The notes under the pieces: generated by a model
What the model was told of the DNA's origin: nothing
What the model saw: only the letters and a program-made list of their open reading frames with translations
Database searches by the model: none
Position numbers and translations under genes: made by a program
Shown: piece after piece, positions 1 to 6,980 of the stretch
Layout of the letters: each line of letters starts with the position of its first letter
Numbering within the stretch: position 1 is the first letter of the stretch
Source: Oscillospiraceae bacterium
Lineage (GTDB): Bacteria; Bacillota_A; Clostridia; Oscillospirales; Ruminococcaceae
Direction of reading: 5' to 3'
Assembly: GCA_017523995.1 (NCBI GenBank)
Contig: JAFWUX010000166.1
Coordinates: 1 to 10,258 of the forward strand
Length of the DNA stretch: 10,258 nt

Positions 1-369
1 GCGGACTATGATGACTGCTGCGATGTGGCAAAGCAGGAGCTTGCAGACAAAGCACGTCCTGAACTGAGCGGAACTGTCGATAATATGGAGCAGTATGACA
101 TTATTTTCCTAGGCTACCCGATATGGTGGGGCGATATGCCGATGGCAGTCTATACCTTCATGGACAGCTATGACTTTTCCGACAAGGTGGTTATCCCGTT
201 CAACACCCACGAAGGCAGCGGTGAATCGGGAACATACTCAGCGATCGGAAGCTATCTGCCGAACGCACAGGTGCTTGACGGTATGGCTATCCAGGGACAG
301 ACAGCGCAGGAGTTCAGTTCCGATACACAGCAGTCTGTCCGAGACTGGCTTGACGGTTTGGGATTCTGA
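1..369 (+). CDS. Flavodoxin-like protein, C-terminal part (5' truncated by window edge)
   Basis: The frame is open from base 1 to a TGA at 367-369, and the N-terminus lies outside the window. The visible 122 codons read as the C-terminal half of a Flavodoxin_4-type protein: YDIIFLGYPIWWGDMP is the beta-strand and loop that holds the flavin in this family, followed by a tFMDSYDFSDK segment, VVIPFNTHEGSGESG, and a final helix ending in WLDGLGF. Family knowledge: such proteins bind FMN and act as cytoplasmic electron carriers or NAD(P)H-type oxidoreductases; the physiological partner cannot be told from this fragment. The gene converges on a small minus-strand unit and shares a bidirectional hairpin terminator with it at 391-418. 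No start codon should be assigned here, because the first in-frame Met codon that is visible is internal to the fold. Confidence 0.85.
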   Translation, partial: ADYDDCCDVAKQELADKARPELSGTVDNMEQYDIIFLGYPIWWGDMPMAVYTFMDSYDFSDKVVIPFNTHEGSGESGTYSAIGSYLPNAQVLDGMAIQGQTAQEFSSDTQQSVRDWLDGLGF

Positions 370-390
370 TATGAAAATGAAGATAAAAAC

Positions 391-418
391 AGCCGCTGAC
401 ATTCTGATGACAGCGGCT
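391..418 (-). terminator. Bidirectional intrinsic terminator, stronger for minus strand
   Basis: An 8-bp perfect stem, AGCCGCTG (391-398) and CAGCGGCT (411-418), encloses a 12-nt loop. Read on the minus strand the stem is followed by GTTTTTATC, a good U-tract, so it fits the end of the small minus-strand unit that starts near 658. Read on the plus strand the tail is only TTGCCCGT, so it is a weaker stop for the flavodoxin-like gene. Confidence 0.65.
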
Positions 419-513
419 TTGCCCGTACTCATGTGCAAGAAAAATGGAAAATTGAGGATTCAAGATAAGCTGCATATCGCTGTGAATTTTACATTTTTTG
501 TCTGTTTTACAAG

Positions 514-594
514 CTAAATCGTCATGCCGGTACAGCAGAGCGTGCAGGATAGCAATGTGGCTGTGATTTTGCGCAGAATTGATTTGTGTTTCAT
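514..594 (-). CDS. 26-residue signal-peptide-like small ORF (small secreted peptide or truncated secreted-protein gene)
   Basis: The ATG at 594-592 sits 6 nt after a strong Shine-Dalgarno (GGGGAGG, 607-601), and the frame closes with TAG at 516-514. The peptide begins MKHKSILRKITATLLS and continues with a short Cys-rich hydrophobic run, CTLCCTGMTI: a basic N-region plus hydrophobic core, as in a signal peptide or a small membrane peptide. A good sigma-A promoter lies upstream (665-692) and a U-tailed terminator downstream (391-418), so the unit is complete for expression though almost nothing follows the signal-like stretch. The codons after TAG do not read as protein in this frame. Two explanations fit: a secreted-protein gene that lost its body, or a genuine small peptide or short RNA. 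It resembles no family I can name. The RBS and promoter are seen; function is unknown. Confidence 0.5.
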   Translation of the reverse strand: MKHKSILRKITATLLSCTLCCTGMTI

Positions 595-600
595 AATATC

Positions 601-607
601 CCTCCCC
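601..607 (-). promoter_or_regulatory. Strong RBS of the 26-codon ORF
   Basis: GGGGAGG on the minus strand, 6 nt before the ATG at 594. It decides this start over the longer overlapping frame that begins further upstream at 613, which has no such site and no recognisable protein content. Confidence 0.65.
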
Positions 608-664
608 AAGCATTGATCAATCTCTTTGCATTCCCCCTGAAAGTTGTACGGTGCTTTTTTCTTC

Positions 665-692
665 ATTATAGCATAGGGAGATCAGAACACAA
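665..692 (-). promoter_or_regulatory. Sigma-A promoter with extended -10, for the 26-codon ORF
   Basis: On the minus strand the -10 is a perfect TATAAT (670-665) preceded by TGC, an extended -10. The -35 is TTGTGT (692-687) with a 16-bp spacer. Transcription would start near 658 and give a leader of about 64 nt. The same TGCTATAAT string occurs in the toxin-antitoxin promoter at 7001-7009. Confidence 0.6.
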
Positions 693-749
693 TAGGGAAT
701 GAATTTATCACACAAAAAAGAGGCGTAAACCGCTAACATATCAGAGTAA

Positions 750-773
750 CAGGCTCACCTCGCGGTGAGCCTG
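750..773. repeat. Strong GC-rich hairpin in intergenic DNA
   Basis: A perfect 10-bp stem, CAGGCTCACC (750-759) and GGTGAGCCTG (764-773), with a TCGC loop. There is no convincing U-tract on either side, so it may be a degenerate terminator or a remnant of a mobile sequence. It lies between the small minus-strand unit and the first copy of the dispersed repeat. Confidence 0.6.
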
Positions 774-814
774 ATGCTTTACTATGGGACGTTGATTATT
801 TGACGCATACGAAA

Positions 815-919
815 ACTGCACACGAAATCGCACACGCCTCGGAAACAGCATGTCAGAAAGTACGAATCTACGATGCTTTTGCATTGCGCTAGAGAGTTTT
901 CGAATCATTCTCTTTTCCG
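815..919 (+). repeat. Dispersed repeat, copy A (att/tRNA 3'-end-like)
   Basis: This is the first of two same-orientation copies; the other is at 7712-7815. The first 23 bases are identical in both and contain GCACACG twice at a 12-bp period. A second identical block, AGAGAGTTTTCGAATC (891-906), lies near the end; the middle is diverged but of almost the same length. The block TTCGAATC followed by a pyrimidine-rich stretch and TTTCCG resembles the T-loop and acceptor 3' end of a tRNA-Ser, a common target of integrases. The tRNA likeness is an inference; the repeat itself is seen directly. Nothing here encodes a protein I recognise. Confidence 0.65.
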
Positions 920-986
920 AATACGGAAATTATTTTCAATTATCAGAAAATAAAAGCATGGTAAATCAGAATAATATGGAAAGCGA

Positions 987-1009
987 AATGCCCGGCAGTG
1001 CCGGGCATT
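987..1009. repeat. Strong hairpin, possible terminator
   Basis: A perfect 10-bp stem, AATGCCCGGC (987-996) and GCCGGGCATT (1000-1009), with a 3-nt loop AGT. Neither side has a clear T-run, so termination is uncertain. It lies in the non-coding stretch before the xylanase terminator. Confidence 0.55.
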
Positions 1010-1105
1010 CACTATATCACTTCAATTCTTGTTAAAAGACGAGATATTTCTCTGACGAATCATTTTGTAAGCCCCTACCACTCCAAGCCATCTTTACAAC
1101 AAAAA

Positions 1106-1131
1106 TGAGCCGAGGCACCAACCTCGGCTCA
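1106..1131 (-). terminator. Intrinsic terminator of the GH11-dockerin gene
   Basis: A perfect 10-bp stem, TGAGCCGAGG (1106-1115) and CCTCGGCTCA (1122-1131), with a 6-nt loop. On the minus strand it is followed by TTTTTGTTGT. It lies 67 nt beyond the TGA of the GH11-dockerin gene (1198-1200), where a rho-independent terminator is expected. Confidence 0.8.
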
Positions 1132-1197
1132 AAAGTATTACGATGTAACGCGAACCTTACATATCCAGATCGTTTCATTTGGCTGTTTCAATAATGC

Positions 1198-3651
1198 TCA
1201 TACAGAAGCATCTCCCGCCGCCGGAAGGCTGTCAAGCGGGAATCGGTCAGCAGGTATCTTCTTTGCAATGAACATCAGAATGGCGGAAAGATCTTCAGAA
1301 TCCAACTCGCCCTTGATGACATTTGCCTGCACTTTGCCCTGATCGGTCATGACGGCCTCTGAATCCTGGTTCAGATATCGCGCAAGCAGCACCGCATCGG
1401 AGACATCCGTTCTGCCGTCGCAGTTTATATCGCCGGTGATCGCCTCTGCACTCGGCTGCAGAACAGCATCCGCTTCCGGAAGATTTTCGATCTCGATATT
1501 GTTCATTGTGACCTTTGCTTTCCCGAAGCTCTGCCAATTTTCGATAAAGAACGATACTTCACCGACCGGACCGCTCATTTCAAGACCTGCATCTTCCCAT
1601 GCCTTGAAATGCTTGTCAACGTTGAGGCAGTTGTCGAGGTTATAGTGTATCTTCACGGAGTCGGAAATCGGATAGTCGTTCTTTGCAGGATTATCCTGGT
1701 CAATGACGATGCTCCAGTACTGATAACGTGTTTCCGGCGCATCGGCAGGGCTGACGTCAATGCAGTAGATATCGTATGTCCGGCCGCCGACCTTGACCTG
1801 TCCGAGCGATTCTGCATTCGGAAGCGGGACATATTGACTGTAGCCGTCTACGATATAGTATTCCGTTTCGGGCTGACCGGATGCACTGTTCCCGATCCGG
1901 CCGCGGACGCCGTAACAGGAAATACCAGCCTGCGAAAGCTCCATTATATATTTGCAGCAAATGCTGCCGAGCTCCTGATAGGTTTTTCCTGCCGTCTGAA
2001 ACACATACCCCTTGCTGACTGTGCAGTTCCGGACATCGTTCCATTCGGCAGAGAAAGCACCGCCCTCTGTTTCAGCGTCGTCAAAGGAAACCGCGCCGAC
2101 ACGGTCATAATTCAGAACCTCGTAATCATAGGTGCCGTCTGCCGTCCGGCCGCTGATGCGCTTCACAGACGTTCCGTTCTGCGGCAGTGCAGCTGCAGCA
2201 GGCTGCGGATCATCGCTGAAACTGAGCTGATTCTTTGTGATTTTCGCCTCGCCGGAAGAATGATGCCCCTCGACAAAGAACGATGCTTCATAGAGCTTGC
2301 CGCTCATATCCAGACCGGCTTTTTCCCATGCTTTGAAATGTTCGTCAATACTGATGCGGAGATCGAACGATCTGGTCGTATCCACCTTGGTGACGCTGTT
2401 GCCGCCGACGCTCCAGTACTGACAGTAATCCTGCACGCCGGTAATGGTCGGAGCTTTCGCAAGGACAACACGATAGAGCGCATAGCAGCCGCCGTCAATG
2501 ACAGTCGAGCCGAGCAGTTCAGTGCCTTCTGGCAGTGCCCAGTCGCAGCAGCCGTCCATGATGAAATACTCCGTGGTCGGATATTCACCCTTGCAGTCTG
2601 TAAACCAGCCGTGAATACCGAAATAGGAAGTTCCGTGCGGAGTATAGTCCAGCGCATAATCACAGCAAAGCCCCGGCAGTTCCTGATAGGTCTTGCCGGA
2701 CGGTATGAAGCGTCCTTTGCTGAAAACGGTATACTCGGTGTCGTCCCATTTGCAGGAGAACACGCCGCCGTCGGTCTCTCTGCCGTCAAAACTGATCTCT
2801 CCGAGCTTTTTTTCGTTCCAGACTTCATATTTATAGCCGTCATCCGATGTCGAACCGAGAATCTGATAATCCGGCGCCGGTTCCGTGCCGATATTCAGTT
2901 CATTTTTTGTAAGCTTCGCTTTGCCGGAGCTGTTCCAGCCGTCGATATAGAACGACACATCCCTCAGTTGGCCGTTCATATTCAGACCGACCGCTCTCCA
3001 CGCATCAAAATGCTTGTCAATGTCGATCTTACGACCGACAGAAACGGTCTCATTTTCCTTTACCGGATTCTGTGCCTCGCTGATGACGCTGTAATACTGA
3101 TAATAATCTATTTCCGGCGGAGTGAACTCATACGAAGTCAAACAATTGCGATAGATATCGTAGGTATAATCGCCGTCCGTGATCTGTCCGAGGGACTGTG
3201 AGCCGCCGGGTCTGAATTCGTTGTAGCCGTCTACAATATAAAATTCGACCTTCCGCGGCCGACTGTTCACAGGATTGCAGTTCTCGATCCAGCCATGGAT
3301 GCCGTAACTGGAAACGCCGCTTGCGGTTAAATCCATTTCATAGTCACAGTCTATGTTTCCGAAATGCCGGTATGTAGCATATTCCAGTGACTGAAGCACG
3401 TGACCCTTGCTGAAAAAGCAGTTGTGAATACCGTTCCATTCAGCAGAGAAAGCACCTCCCTCTGTTTCGGCACCGTCAAAGCTGACTTCGCCAATGTTCT
3501 GATCGTTCCAGACCTCGCAGTCATAGCTGCCGTCCGGTGATTTGCCGGTGACCCAAACCGTTTCAGATGAATCTGCGGCCCGCACGCTGCCCGGTACTGT
3601 TGTGAATGCGAGCATTGCTGCACTCATGAGGCCCCAAAGCCTTTTGTTCAT
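1198..3651 (-). CDS. Secreted triple-GH11 xylanase-like protein with C-terminal dockerin
   Basis: 817 residues. The start at 3651 is supported by AAAGGAGGGG just upstream. Residues 1-25 form a signal peptide with a likely cut after SVRA. Three tandem GH11 (beta-jelly-roll endo-beta-1,4-xylanase) domains follow at about 32-255, 265-478 and 497-721, each with the family's YEVWN-type start, FSKG block, HFKAW helix and QYWS/QYYS strand. The expected nucleophile is present in all three: E136 (VEFYIVDG), E361 (TEYFIMDG) and E597 (TEYYIVDG). The expected acid/base is E461 in domain 2 (FFVEGHHSSG) and E704 in domain 3 (FFIENWQSFG), but D237 in domain 1 (FYIDGWNSSG). Only domain 2 keeps a thumb like the family PSIxG (PTITG, 401-405). 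Domain 3 has R585 where the YGW-type Trp is usual. Residues 740-799 are a dockerin: its first calcium loop is canonical (D741, N743, D745, D749, D752), its second is degenerate. I infer an exported xylanase subunit of a cellulosome-like complex, with domain 2 the most likely active one. Confidence 0.88.
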   Translation of the reverse strand: MNKRLWGLMSAAMLAFTTVPGSVRAADSSETVWVTGKSPDGSYDCEVWNDQNIGEVSFDGAETEGGAFSAEWNGIHNCFFSKGHVLQSLEYATYRHFGNIDCDYEMDLTASGVSSYGIHGWIENCNPVNSRPRKVEFYIVDGYNEFRPGGSQSLGQITDGDYTYDIYRNCLTSYEFTPPEIDYYQYYSVISEAQNPVKENETVSVGRKIDIDKHFDAWRAVGLNMNGQLRDVSFYIDGWNSSGKAKLTKNELNIGTEPAPDYQILGSTSDDGYKYEVWNEKKLGEISFDGRETDGGVFSCKWDDTEYTVFSKGRFIPSGKTYQELPGLCCDYALDYTPHGTSYFGIHGWFTDCKGEYPTTEYFIMDGCCDWALPEGTELLGSTVIDGGCYALYRVVLAKAPTITGVQDYCQYWSVGGNSVTKVDTTRSFDLRISIDEHFKAWEKAGLDMSGKLYEASFFVEGHHSSGEAKITKNQLSFSDDPQPAAAALPQNGTSVKRISGRTADGTYDYEVLNYDRVGAVSFDDAETEGGAFSAEWNDVRNCTVSKGYVFQTAGKTYQELGSICCKYIMELSQAGISCYGVRGRIGNSASGQPETEYYIVDGYSQYVPLPNAESLGQVKVGGRTYDIYCIDVSPADAPETRYQYWSIVIDQDNPAKNDYPISDSVKIHYNLDNCLNVDKHFKAWEDAGLEMSGPVGEVSFFIENWQSFGKAKVTMNNIEIENLPEADAVLQPSAEAITGDINCDGRTDVSDAVLLARYLNQDSEAVMTDQGKVQANVIKGELDSEDLSAILMFIAKKIPADRFPLDSLPAAGDASV

Positions 3652-3687
3652 AAGTTCCCCTCCTTTGAAATAATTGATGCGTATTTA

Positions 3688-3703
3688 GTACATTTTCATG
3701 TAC
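3688..3703. promoter_or_regulatory. Perfect dyad at the expected transcription start of the GH11 gene
   Basis: GTACAT-TTTC-ATGTAC, with two perfect 6-bp arms. It begins 7 nt downstream of the -10 box on the minus strand, so it covers the predicted +1 to +16. That is a typical place for a repressor operator, but no matching regulator gene is present in the window. Confidence 0.45.
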
Positions 3704-3709
3704 AGTTTC

Positions 3710-3738
3710 ATTCTACTACAAACACAGCCAAAAGTCAG
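3710..3738 (-). promoter_or_regulatory. Promoter of the GH11-dockerin gene
   Basis: On the minus strand the -35 is CTGACT (3738-3733, 4 of 6 consensus bases), the spacer is 17 bp, and the -10 is TAGAAT (3715-3710, 5 of 6). The start would be near 3703, giving a leader of about 50 nt to the ATG at 3651. Dyads lie immediately upstream and downstream. Confidence 0.55.
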
Positions 3739-3751
3739 CGCAATTATTGCG
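3739..3751. promoter_or_regulatory. Perfect dyad directly upstream of the GH11 -35 box
   Basis: CGCAAT-T-ATTGCG, 6-bp arms around a single base, abutting the -35 hexamer at 3733-3738. The position suits an activator or a second operator half. Function is inferred from position only. Confidence 0.4.
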
Positions 3752-3804
3752 TTGTTGTATGTATTTTTTTGCGTGGTGCCTCATAAACCTTCCATATTTG
3801 TTAA

Positions 3805-4155
3805 GTGCCCAAAAAGCAGCACATGGGCATCGAGCGCCTGCCCAGCGGAAAGTTTGAGACAAATGCACTGATTCTGAAGCTCACGATGATTGCTTACAAT
3901 ATCTTGCGAATCATAGGAACAGTGGCTTCAGCAGAGAAAGATGCTTCTTTCCGAAGATATTATCCCATGTGAAATCTTTTCCGGCAACTTTTCACCCATA
4001 GAGAATGGAATAACGAGAGAAAAAGATATCTCAGAATTCTTTCTGTGCTCACGCAGAAGGAACGGATCGTGATTGCAGTTGATGTGCTGCGGAGTACGCC
4101 TTCCCTGTTTCCGAAGCGTGAAATGTATGACACTTTCCGTACCATAATGGGTTAT
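3805..4155 (+). pseudogene. Transposase C-terminal remnant (IS1380/IS4-type DDE transposase)
   Basis: One frame reads HMGIERLPSGKFETNALI from 3820, then a hydrophobic stretch with MIAYNILRIIG. This matches the C-terminal ERLPSGKF...TN...NxLRxIG block of IS1380/IS4-type DDE transposases as I recall the family. A TAA at 3802 and the absence of any catalytic core upstream show that the 5' part is gone. The frame has an internal TGA at 3970, then stays open in the same frame through 4155, with YDTFRTIMGYL near the end that fits the family's last helix. The reading frame runs on across the stop codon of the neighbouring LRR gene, so the boundary there is approximate. It is a dead relic. The first block is well supported; the part after 3972 is less sure. 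Confidence 0.6.
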
Positions 4156-6720
4156 TTACACCGTCTCAAACGGAATACCGGAATGTTTTGCATAGACTTC
4201 CGCCGCAGAACCGGCTTTTCCGCGCAGTACAAACCCTTCGATATGTTCCCCGTCTGTAAAACGATTCTGGAATCCAACGGAACGTTCTTCAATGATTGTT
4301 ACGCCAGGAGGGAAAGTCAGTGATTTCAGACTGGTACAGTCATGAAATGCACCGTGATGGATAAATGTAACGCTGTCCGGGAGCGTTACTTCACGCAGAC
4401 TGGTACAACCACAGAAAGCTTTTGTACTGATATGTTCAACACCATCCGGTACCTTGATTGTCTGCAATGCAGTACAGCACAGAAACATATAAGGTCTAAT
4501 GTTCGTAATACAGTCCGGAAGCCGGATCGCTTTCAGACTATAACAGGACAGGAAAATAGATTGTCCGACTGTTGTCAGGTTCTCGCTGAGCTGCACTTCG
4601 GTCAGATTCTCGCAATGTGAAAAGCAAGAGTCTCCGAGTGTTGTCACGCTGTCCGGCAGGATGACCGCTTGCAGTGCTCTACAAGCATAAAAAGCGGTAT
4701 GCCCGATCTCTGTCAGCCCGTCAGGAAAAGCAACCTGTTCCAGATTGCCGCAGCCATCAAAGCAGTGGGCACAGATTTTTTTCAGCTTTTTCGGCAGTGT
4801 GACCTGTTTCAGTCGTTTACAATCATAGAATGCGAAGTCGTCGATCTCCTTCAGTGTATCGGGAAAAAGAACTTGTTCCAAACTGTCACAGCGAAGAAAT
4901 GCTGAATCGCCGATGCGTTCCAGATTGCCGGAAAATTGAATCTTCCGCAAATTCCGGCAATCTCTGAATGCATTTTTACCAATTTCAGTCACACTGTCCG
5001 GCAGCCAGACACCAGTCAGTTCTTTGCATCCTGCAAACGCAGAAGCCGCAATGATCTTCACACCGTCCGGAACGCAGATCTCACCCTTCGCACTGGGTGA
5101 CTGCATCAGGACATCCCCGACGATATGCAGACGGTCGCTGTTTTGCAGTTTCTCATACCACGGTGTATTGCGAAATACTGATATGTCAGTTTCAATATTT
5201 TTCGCAGGAAGCGTGATTTCCGTAAGATTTCTGCAATCTTCAAATGCATGGCTTCTGATCAATGCGACAGACTGCGGAATCGTGACAGCTTTCAGGTCAG
5301 AACACCGCTCAAAGGCGTAATATCCGATCTCGGTCACGGTGGAAGGGATTGTGATACTTTTGAAATTACAGCAGCTGAATGCATAATGGTCAATCGTTAC
5401 GACCCCCTCCGGCAGGGCAGCTTTTTGAAGACCGCTAAAGTGAAATGCGCCTCTTTTGATGACTTTTACACCGTCCGGGATTCGGATTTCCTTCAGCGCC
5501 AAGCATCCCTTGAACAGACCGTCTGAGATCTCAGTCAGTTGTGCCGGCAGTACGACCGTTTCAACATGCTCGCAGTTGCTGAACGCAAATGCGCCGATGC
5601 TTGTTACCGTATCGGGAATGATGATTTCAGTGAGTGAGAGGCACCATTCAAACGCCAGTTTTCCGATCTGCATGATCTGCGCCGGGATTTGGATTCCGCT
5701 GAGTTTTTTGCAACTGCGGAATACGGAATCCTGAATGACTGTCACGCCTGCCGGGATTTTGATTTGTTTCAGGCTTTGGCATTCTTCAAAGGCGGAAGCG
5801 CCGATTTCTGTGACATGCGGCGGGAATTTGAATTCTGCTATGTGGACGCAGCCATGGAACATTCCGTCTGTAATTGAAGTGAGATGCTGCGGGAGCCGGA
5901 TTTGCAGCAAAGCACGGCAATTCCGGAACAGTTCTTTGCCAAGATGCGTGACCGATTCCGGAATATGCACCCCGGTCAGATTCTTGCAGCCGCGGAATGC
6001 ATTGTCGTCAATCTCACGCAGACCGTCCGGCAGATGCAGCGCGGATAATTCGCGGCAACTCTGAAATGCACCGGCACAGATTTTCTGCACATGCGGCGGA
6101 ACCGTGACGCCTTGCAGATGCAGGCAGCTTTCAAATGCGCTTTCCCCGATCTCGGTGACAGAATCCGGCAGCGTAACCTGTTTCAGCGCAAAACAGCGTG
6201 CAAATGTTTCCGGCTGAATGGAGGTGACACCTTCCGGAACCGTGATTTCCTGCAATGCTTTGCATTCGATAAAGGCAGAGTTTCCGATGGAACGCAACTG
6301 CTTCGGCAGCACGATCCTTTTCAGTTGTGTGCAGCGCCAGAATGCAGCTTCCCCGATTTCCTGCACGCCGTCAGCGATCACAACGACCCTGATCGCACTC
6401 CTTGAAAAGAGATTCTCCGGAATCCGCTTAACACTTCCGGGAATCCGGATGCCGTGCAGGGCAATGCATCTTGCGAAAGCCCTTTCACCAATCTCTGTGA
6501 CGGATTCCGGAATATTGATTTCCCGCAGGTTGATGCATCCCTCAAACGCATGCGCACCGATCCGAACGACTGTTTCCGGCAGCACAATCCGCGTGACCGT
6601 TCTGCATTCGGAAAAAGCGTCCGCTGCAACCGAACGGATTCCGTAGGGGACGTGAACTTCCTCCGATGCCGTGTTGCACCGCAGCAATTCGTAATGCCTG
6701 ATTGTAAACATTTCTTCCAT
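4156..6720 (-). CDS. BspA-type leucine-rich-repeat (LRR_5) protein, about 32 repeats, no signal peptide
   Basis: 854 residues from the ATG at 6720. A longer frame reaches 6870, but that ATG lies upstream of the promoter's -10 box, and GGAG sits 7 nt before 6720. A short N-cap, MFTIRHYELLRC, resembles that of the second LRR protein. It is followed by about 32 repeats of 22-23 residues with the consensus AFxxCxxLxxIxIPxxVTxIG, interrupted once after repeat 21 by a non-repeat insert of about 45 residues (FRNTPWYEKL...IVGDVLM). The C-terminus ends with the BspA-family tail GKAGSAAEVYAKHSGIPFE. Such repeats form a curved solenoid used for protein binding or surface adhesion. Here no signal peptide, membrane segment or anchor is visible, so a cytosolic scaffold or binding role is more likely, unless export is non-classical. 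The target is unknown. The gene is probably transcribed alone. Confidence 0.88.
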   Translation of the reverse strand: MEEMFTIRHYELLRCNTASEEVHVPYGIRSVAADAFSECRTVTRIVLPETVVRIGAHAFEGCINLREINIPESVTEIGERAFARCIALHGIRIPGSVKRIPENLFSRSAIRVVVIADGVQEIGEAAFWRCTQLKRIVLPKQLRSIGNSAFIECKALQEITVPEGVTSIQPETFARCFALKQVTLPDSVTEIGESAFESCLHLQGVTVPPHVQKICAGAFQSCRELSALHLPDGLREIDDNAFRGCKNLTGVHIPESVTHLGKELFRNCRALLQIRLPQHLTSITDGMFHGCVHIAEFKFPPHVTEIGASAFEECQSLKQIKIPAGVTVIQDSVFRSCKKLSGIQIPAQIMQIGKLAFEWCLSLTEIIIPDTVTSIGAFAFSNCEHVETVVLPAQLTEISDGLFKGCLALKEIRIPDGVKVIKRGAFHFSGLQKAALPEGVVTIDHYAFSCCNFKSITIPSTVTEIGYYAFERCSDLKAVTIPQSVALIRSHAFEDCRNLTEITLPAKNIETDISVFRNTPWYEKLQNSDRLHIVGDVLMQSPSAKGEICVPDGVKIIAASAFAGCKELTGVWLPDSVTEIGKNAFRDCRNLRKIQFSGNLERIGDSAFLRCDSLEQVLFPDTLKEIDDFAFYDCKRLKQVTLPKKLKKICAHCFDGCGNLEQVAFPDGLTEIGHTAFYACRALQAVILPDSVTTLGDSCFSHCENLTEVQLSENLTTVGQSIFLSCYSLKAIRLPDCITNIRPYMFLCCTALQTIKVPDGVEHISTKAFCGCTSLREVTLPDSVTFIHHGAFHDCTSLKSLTFPPGVTIIEERSVGFQNRFTDGEHIEGFVLRGKAGSAAEVYAKHSGIPFETV

Positions 6721-6726
6721 ATTCCG

Positions 6727-6734
6727 TCTCCTTT
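6727..6734 (-). promoter_or_regulatory. RBS that decides the LRR protein start
   Basis: On the minus strand AAAAAAGGAGA stands 7 nt before the ATG at 6720. It supports this start over the frame's first ATG at 6870, which has no Shine-Dalgarno and would precede the mapped -10 box. Confidence 0.75.
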
Positions 6735-6856
6735 TTTCACAGCCGGTATCCGATTCTTCCGGTGCTCTGGAAAACATGCTGCCGTTATACGCCGGACTTC
6801 CACTTGCAGCAGTATGCGAAGCTTCATGTTCCGATGCAGTTTGTTCGTATATCTGA

Positions 6857-6886
6857 ATTATAACACGCACGGGCAGAAAAAGTCAA
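6857..6886 (-). promoter_or_regulatory. Promoter of the 854-residue LRR protein gene
   Basis: The -35 is TTGACT (6886-6881), the spacer is 18 bp, and the -10 is a perfect TATAAT (6862-6857) preceded by TGT, an extended -10. Transcription should start near 6850, leaving an unusually long leader of about 130 nt before the ATG at 6720. The leader contains a short CCGG...CCGG dyad near 6742-6761 but no riboswitch I can name. Confidence 0.75.
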
Positions 6887-6980
6887 TAAGAACCGGCTCA
6901 GCCTGATGCGGCAGAGTGGTAAACGATGGAGAATGATATTACAGCTGCTCCAAAAATTATTTCTTTTCTGCTATTTGCTG

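Noticed and set aside
850..1035. 61-codon plus-strand frame
   Set aside because: It crosses repeat copy A and a hairpin, with no RBS and low-complexity content.
1609..3201. 530-codon open frame on the plus strand
   Set aside because: It lies wholly antisense to the GH11 domains, has no recognisable protein content and no RBS, and repeats because the underlying domains repeat; the open frame follows from the codon use of the real gene.
6721..6870. N-terminal extension of the large LRR protein from the ATG at 6870
   Set aside because: That ATG precedes the -10 box at 6857-6862 and has no Shine-Dalgarno; the extension is not LRR-like, whereas the start at 6720 has GGAG at proper spacing.
4045..6906. 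Series of 60-150 codon plus-strand frames
   Set aside because: All are antisense shadows of the 32-repeat LRR gene; none has an RBS or a known motif, except the transposase relic before 4156.
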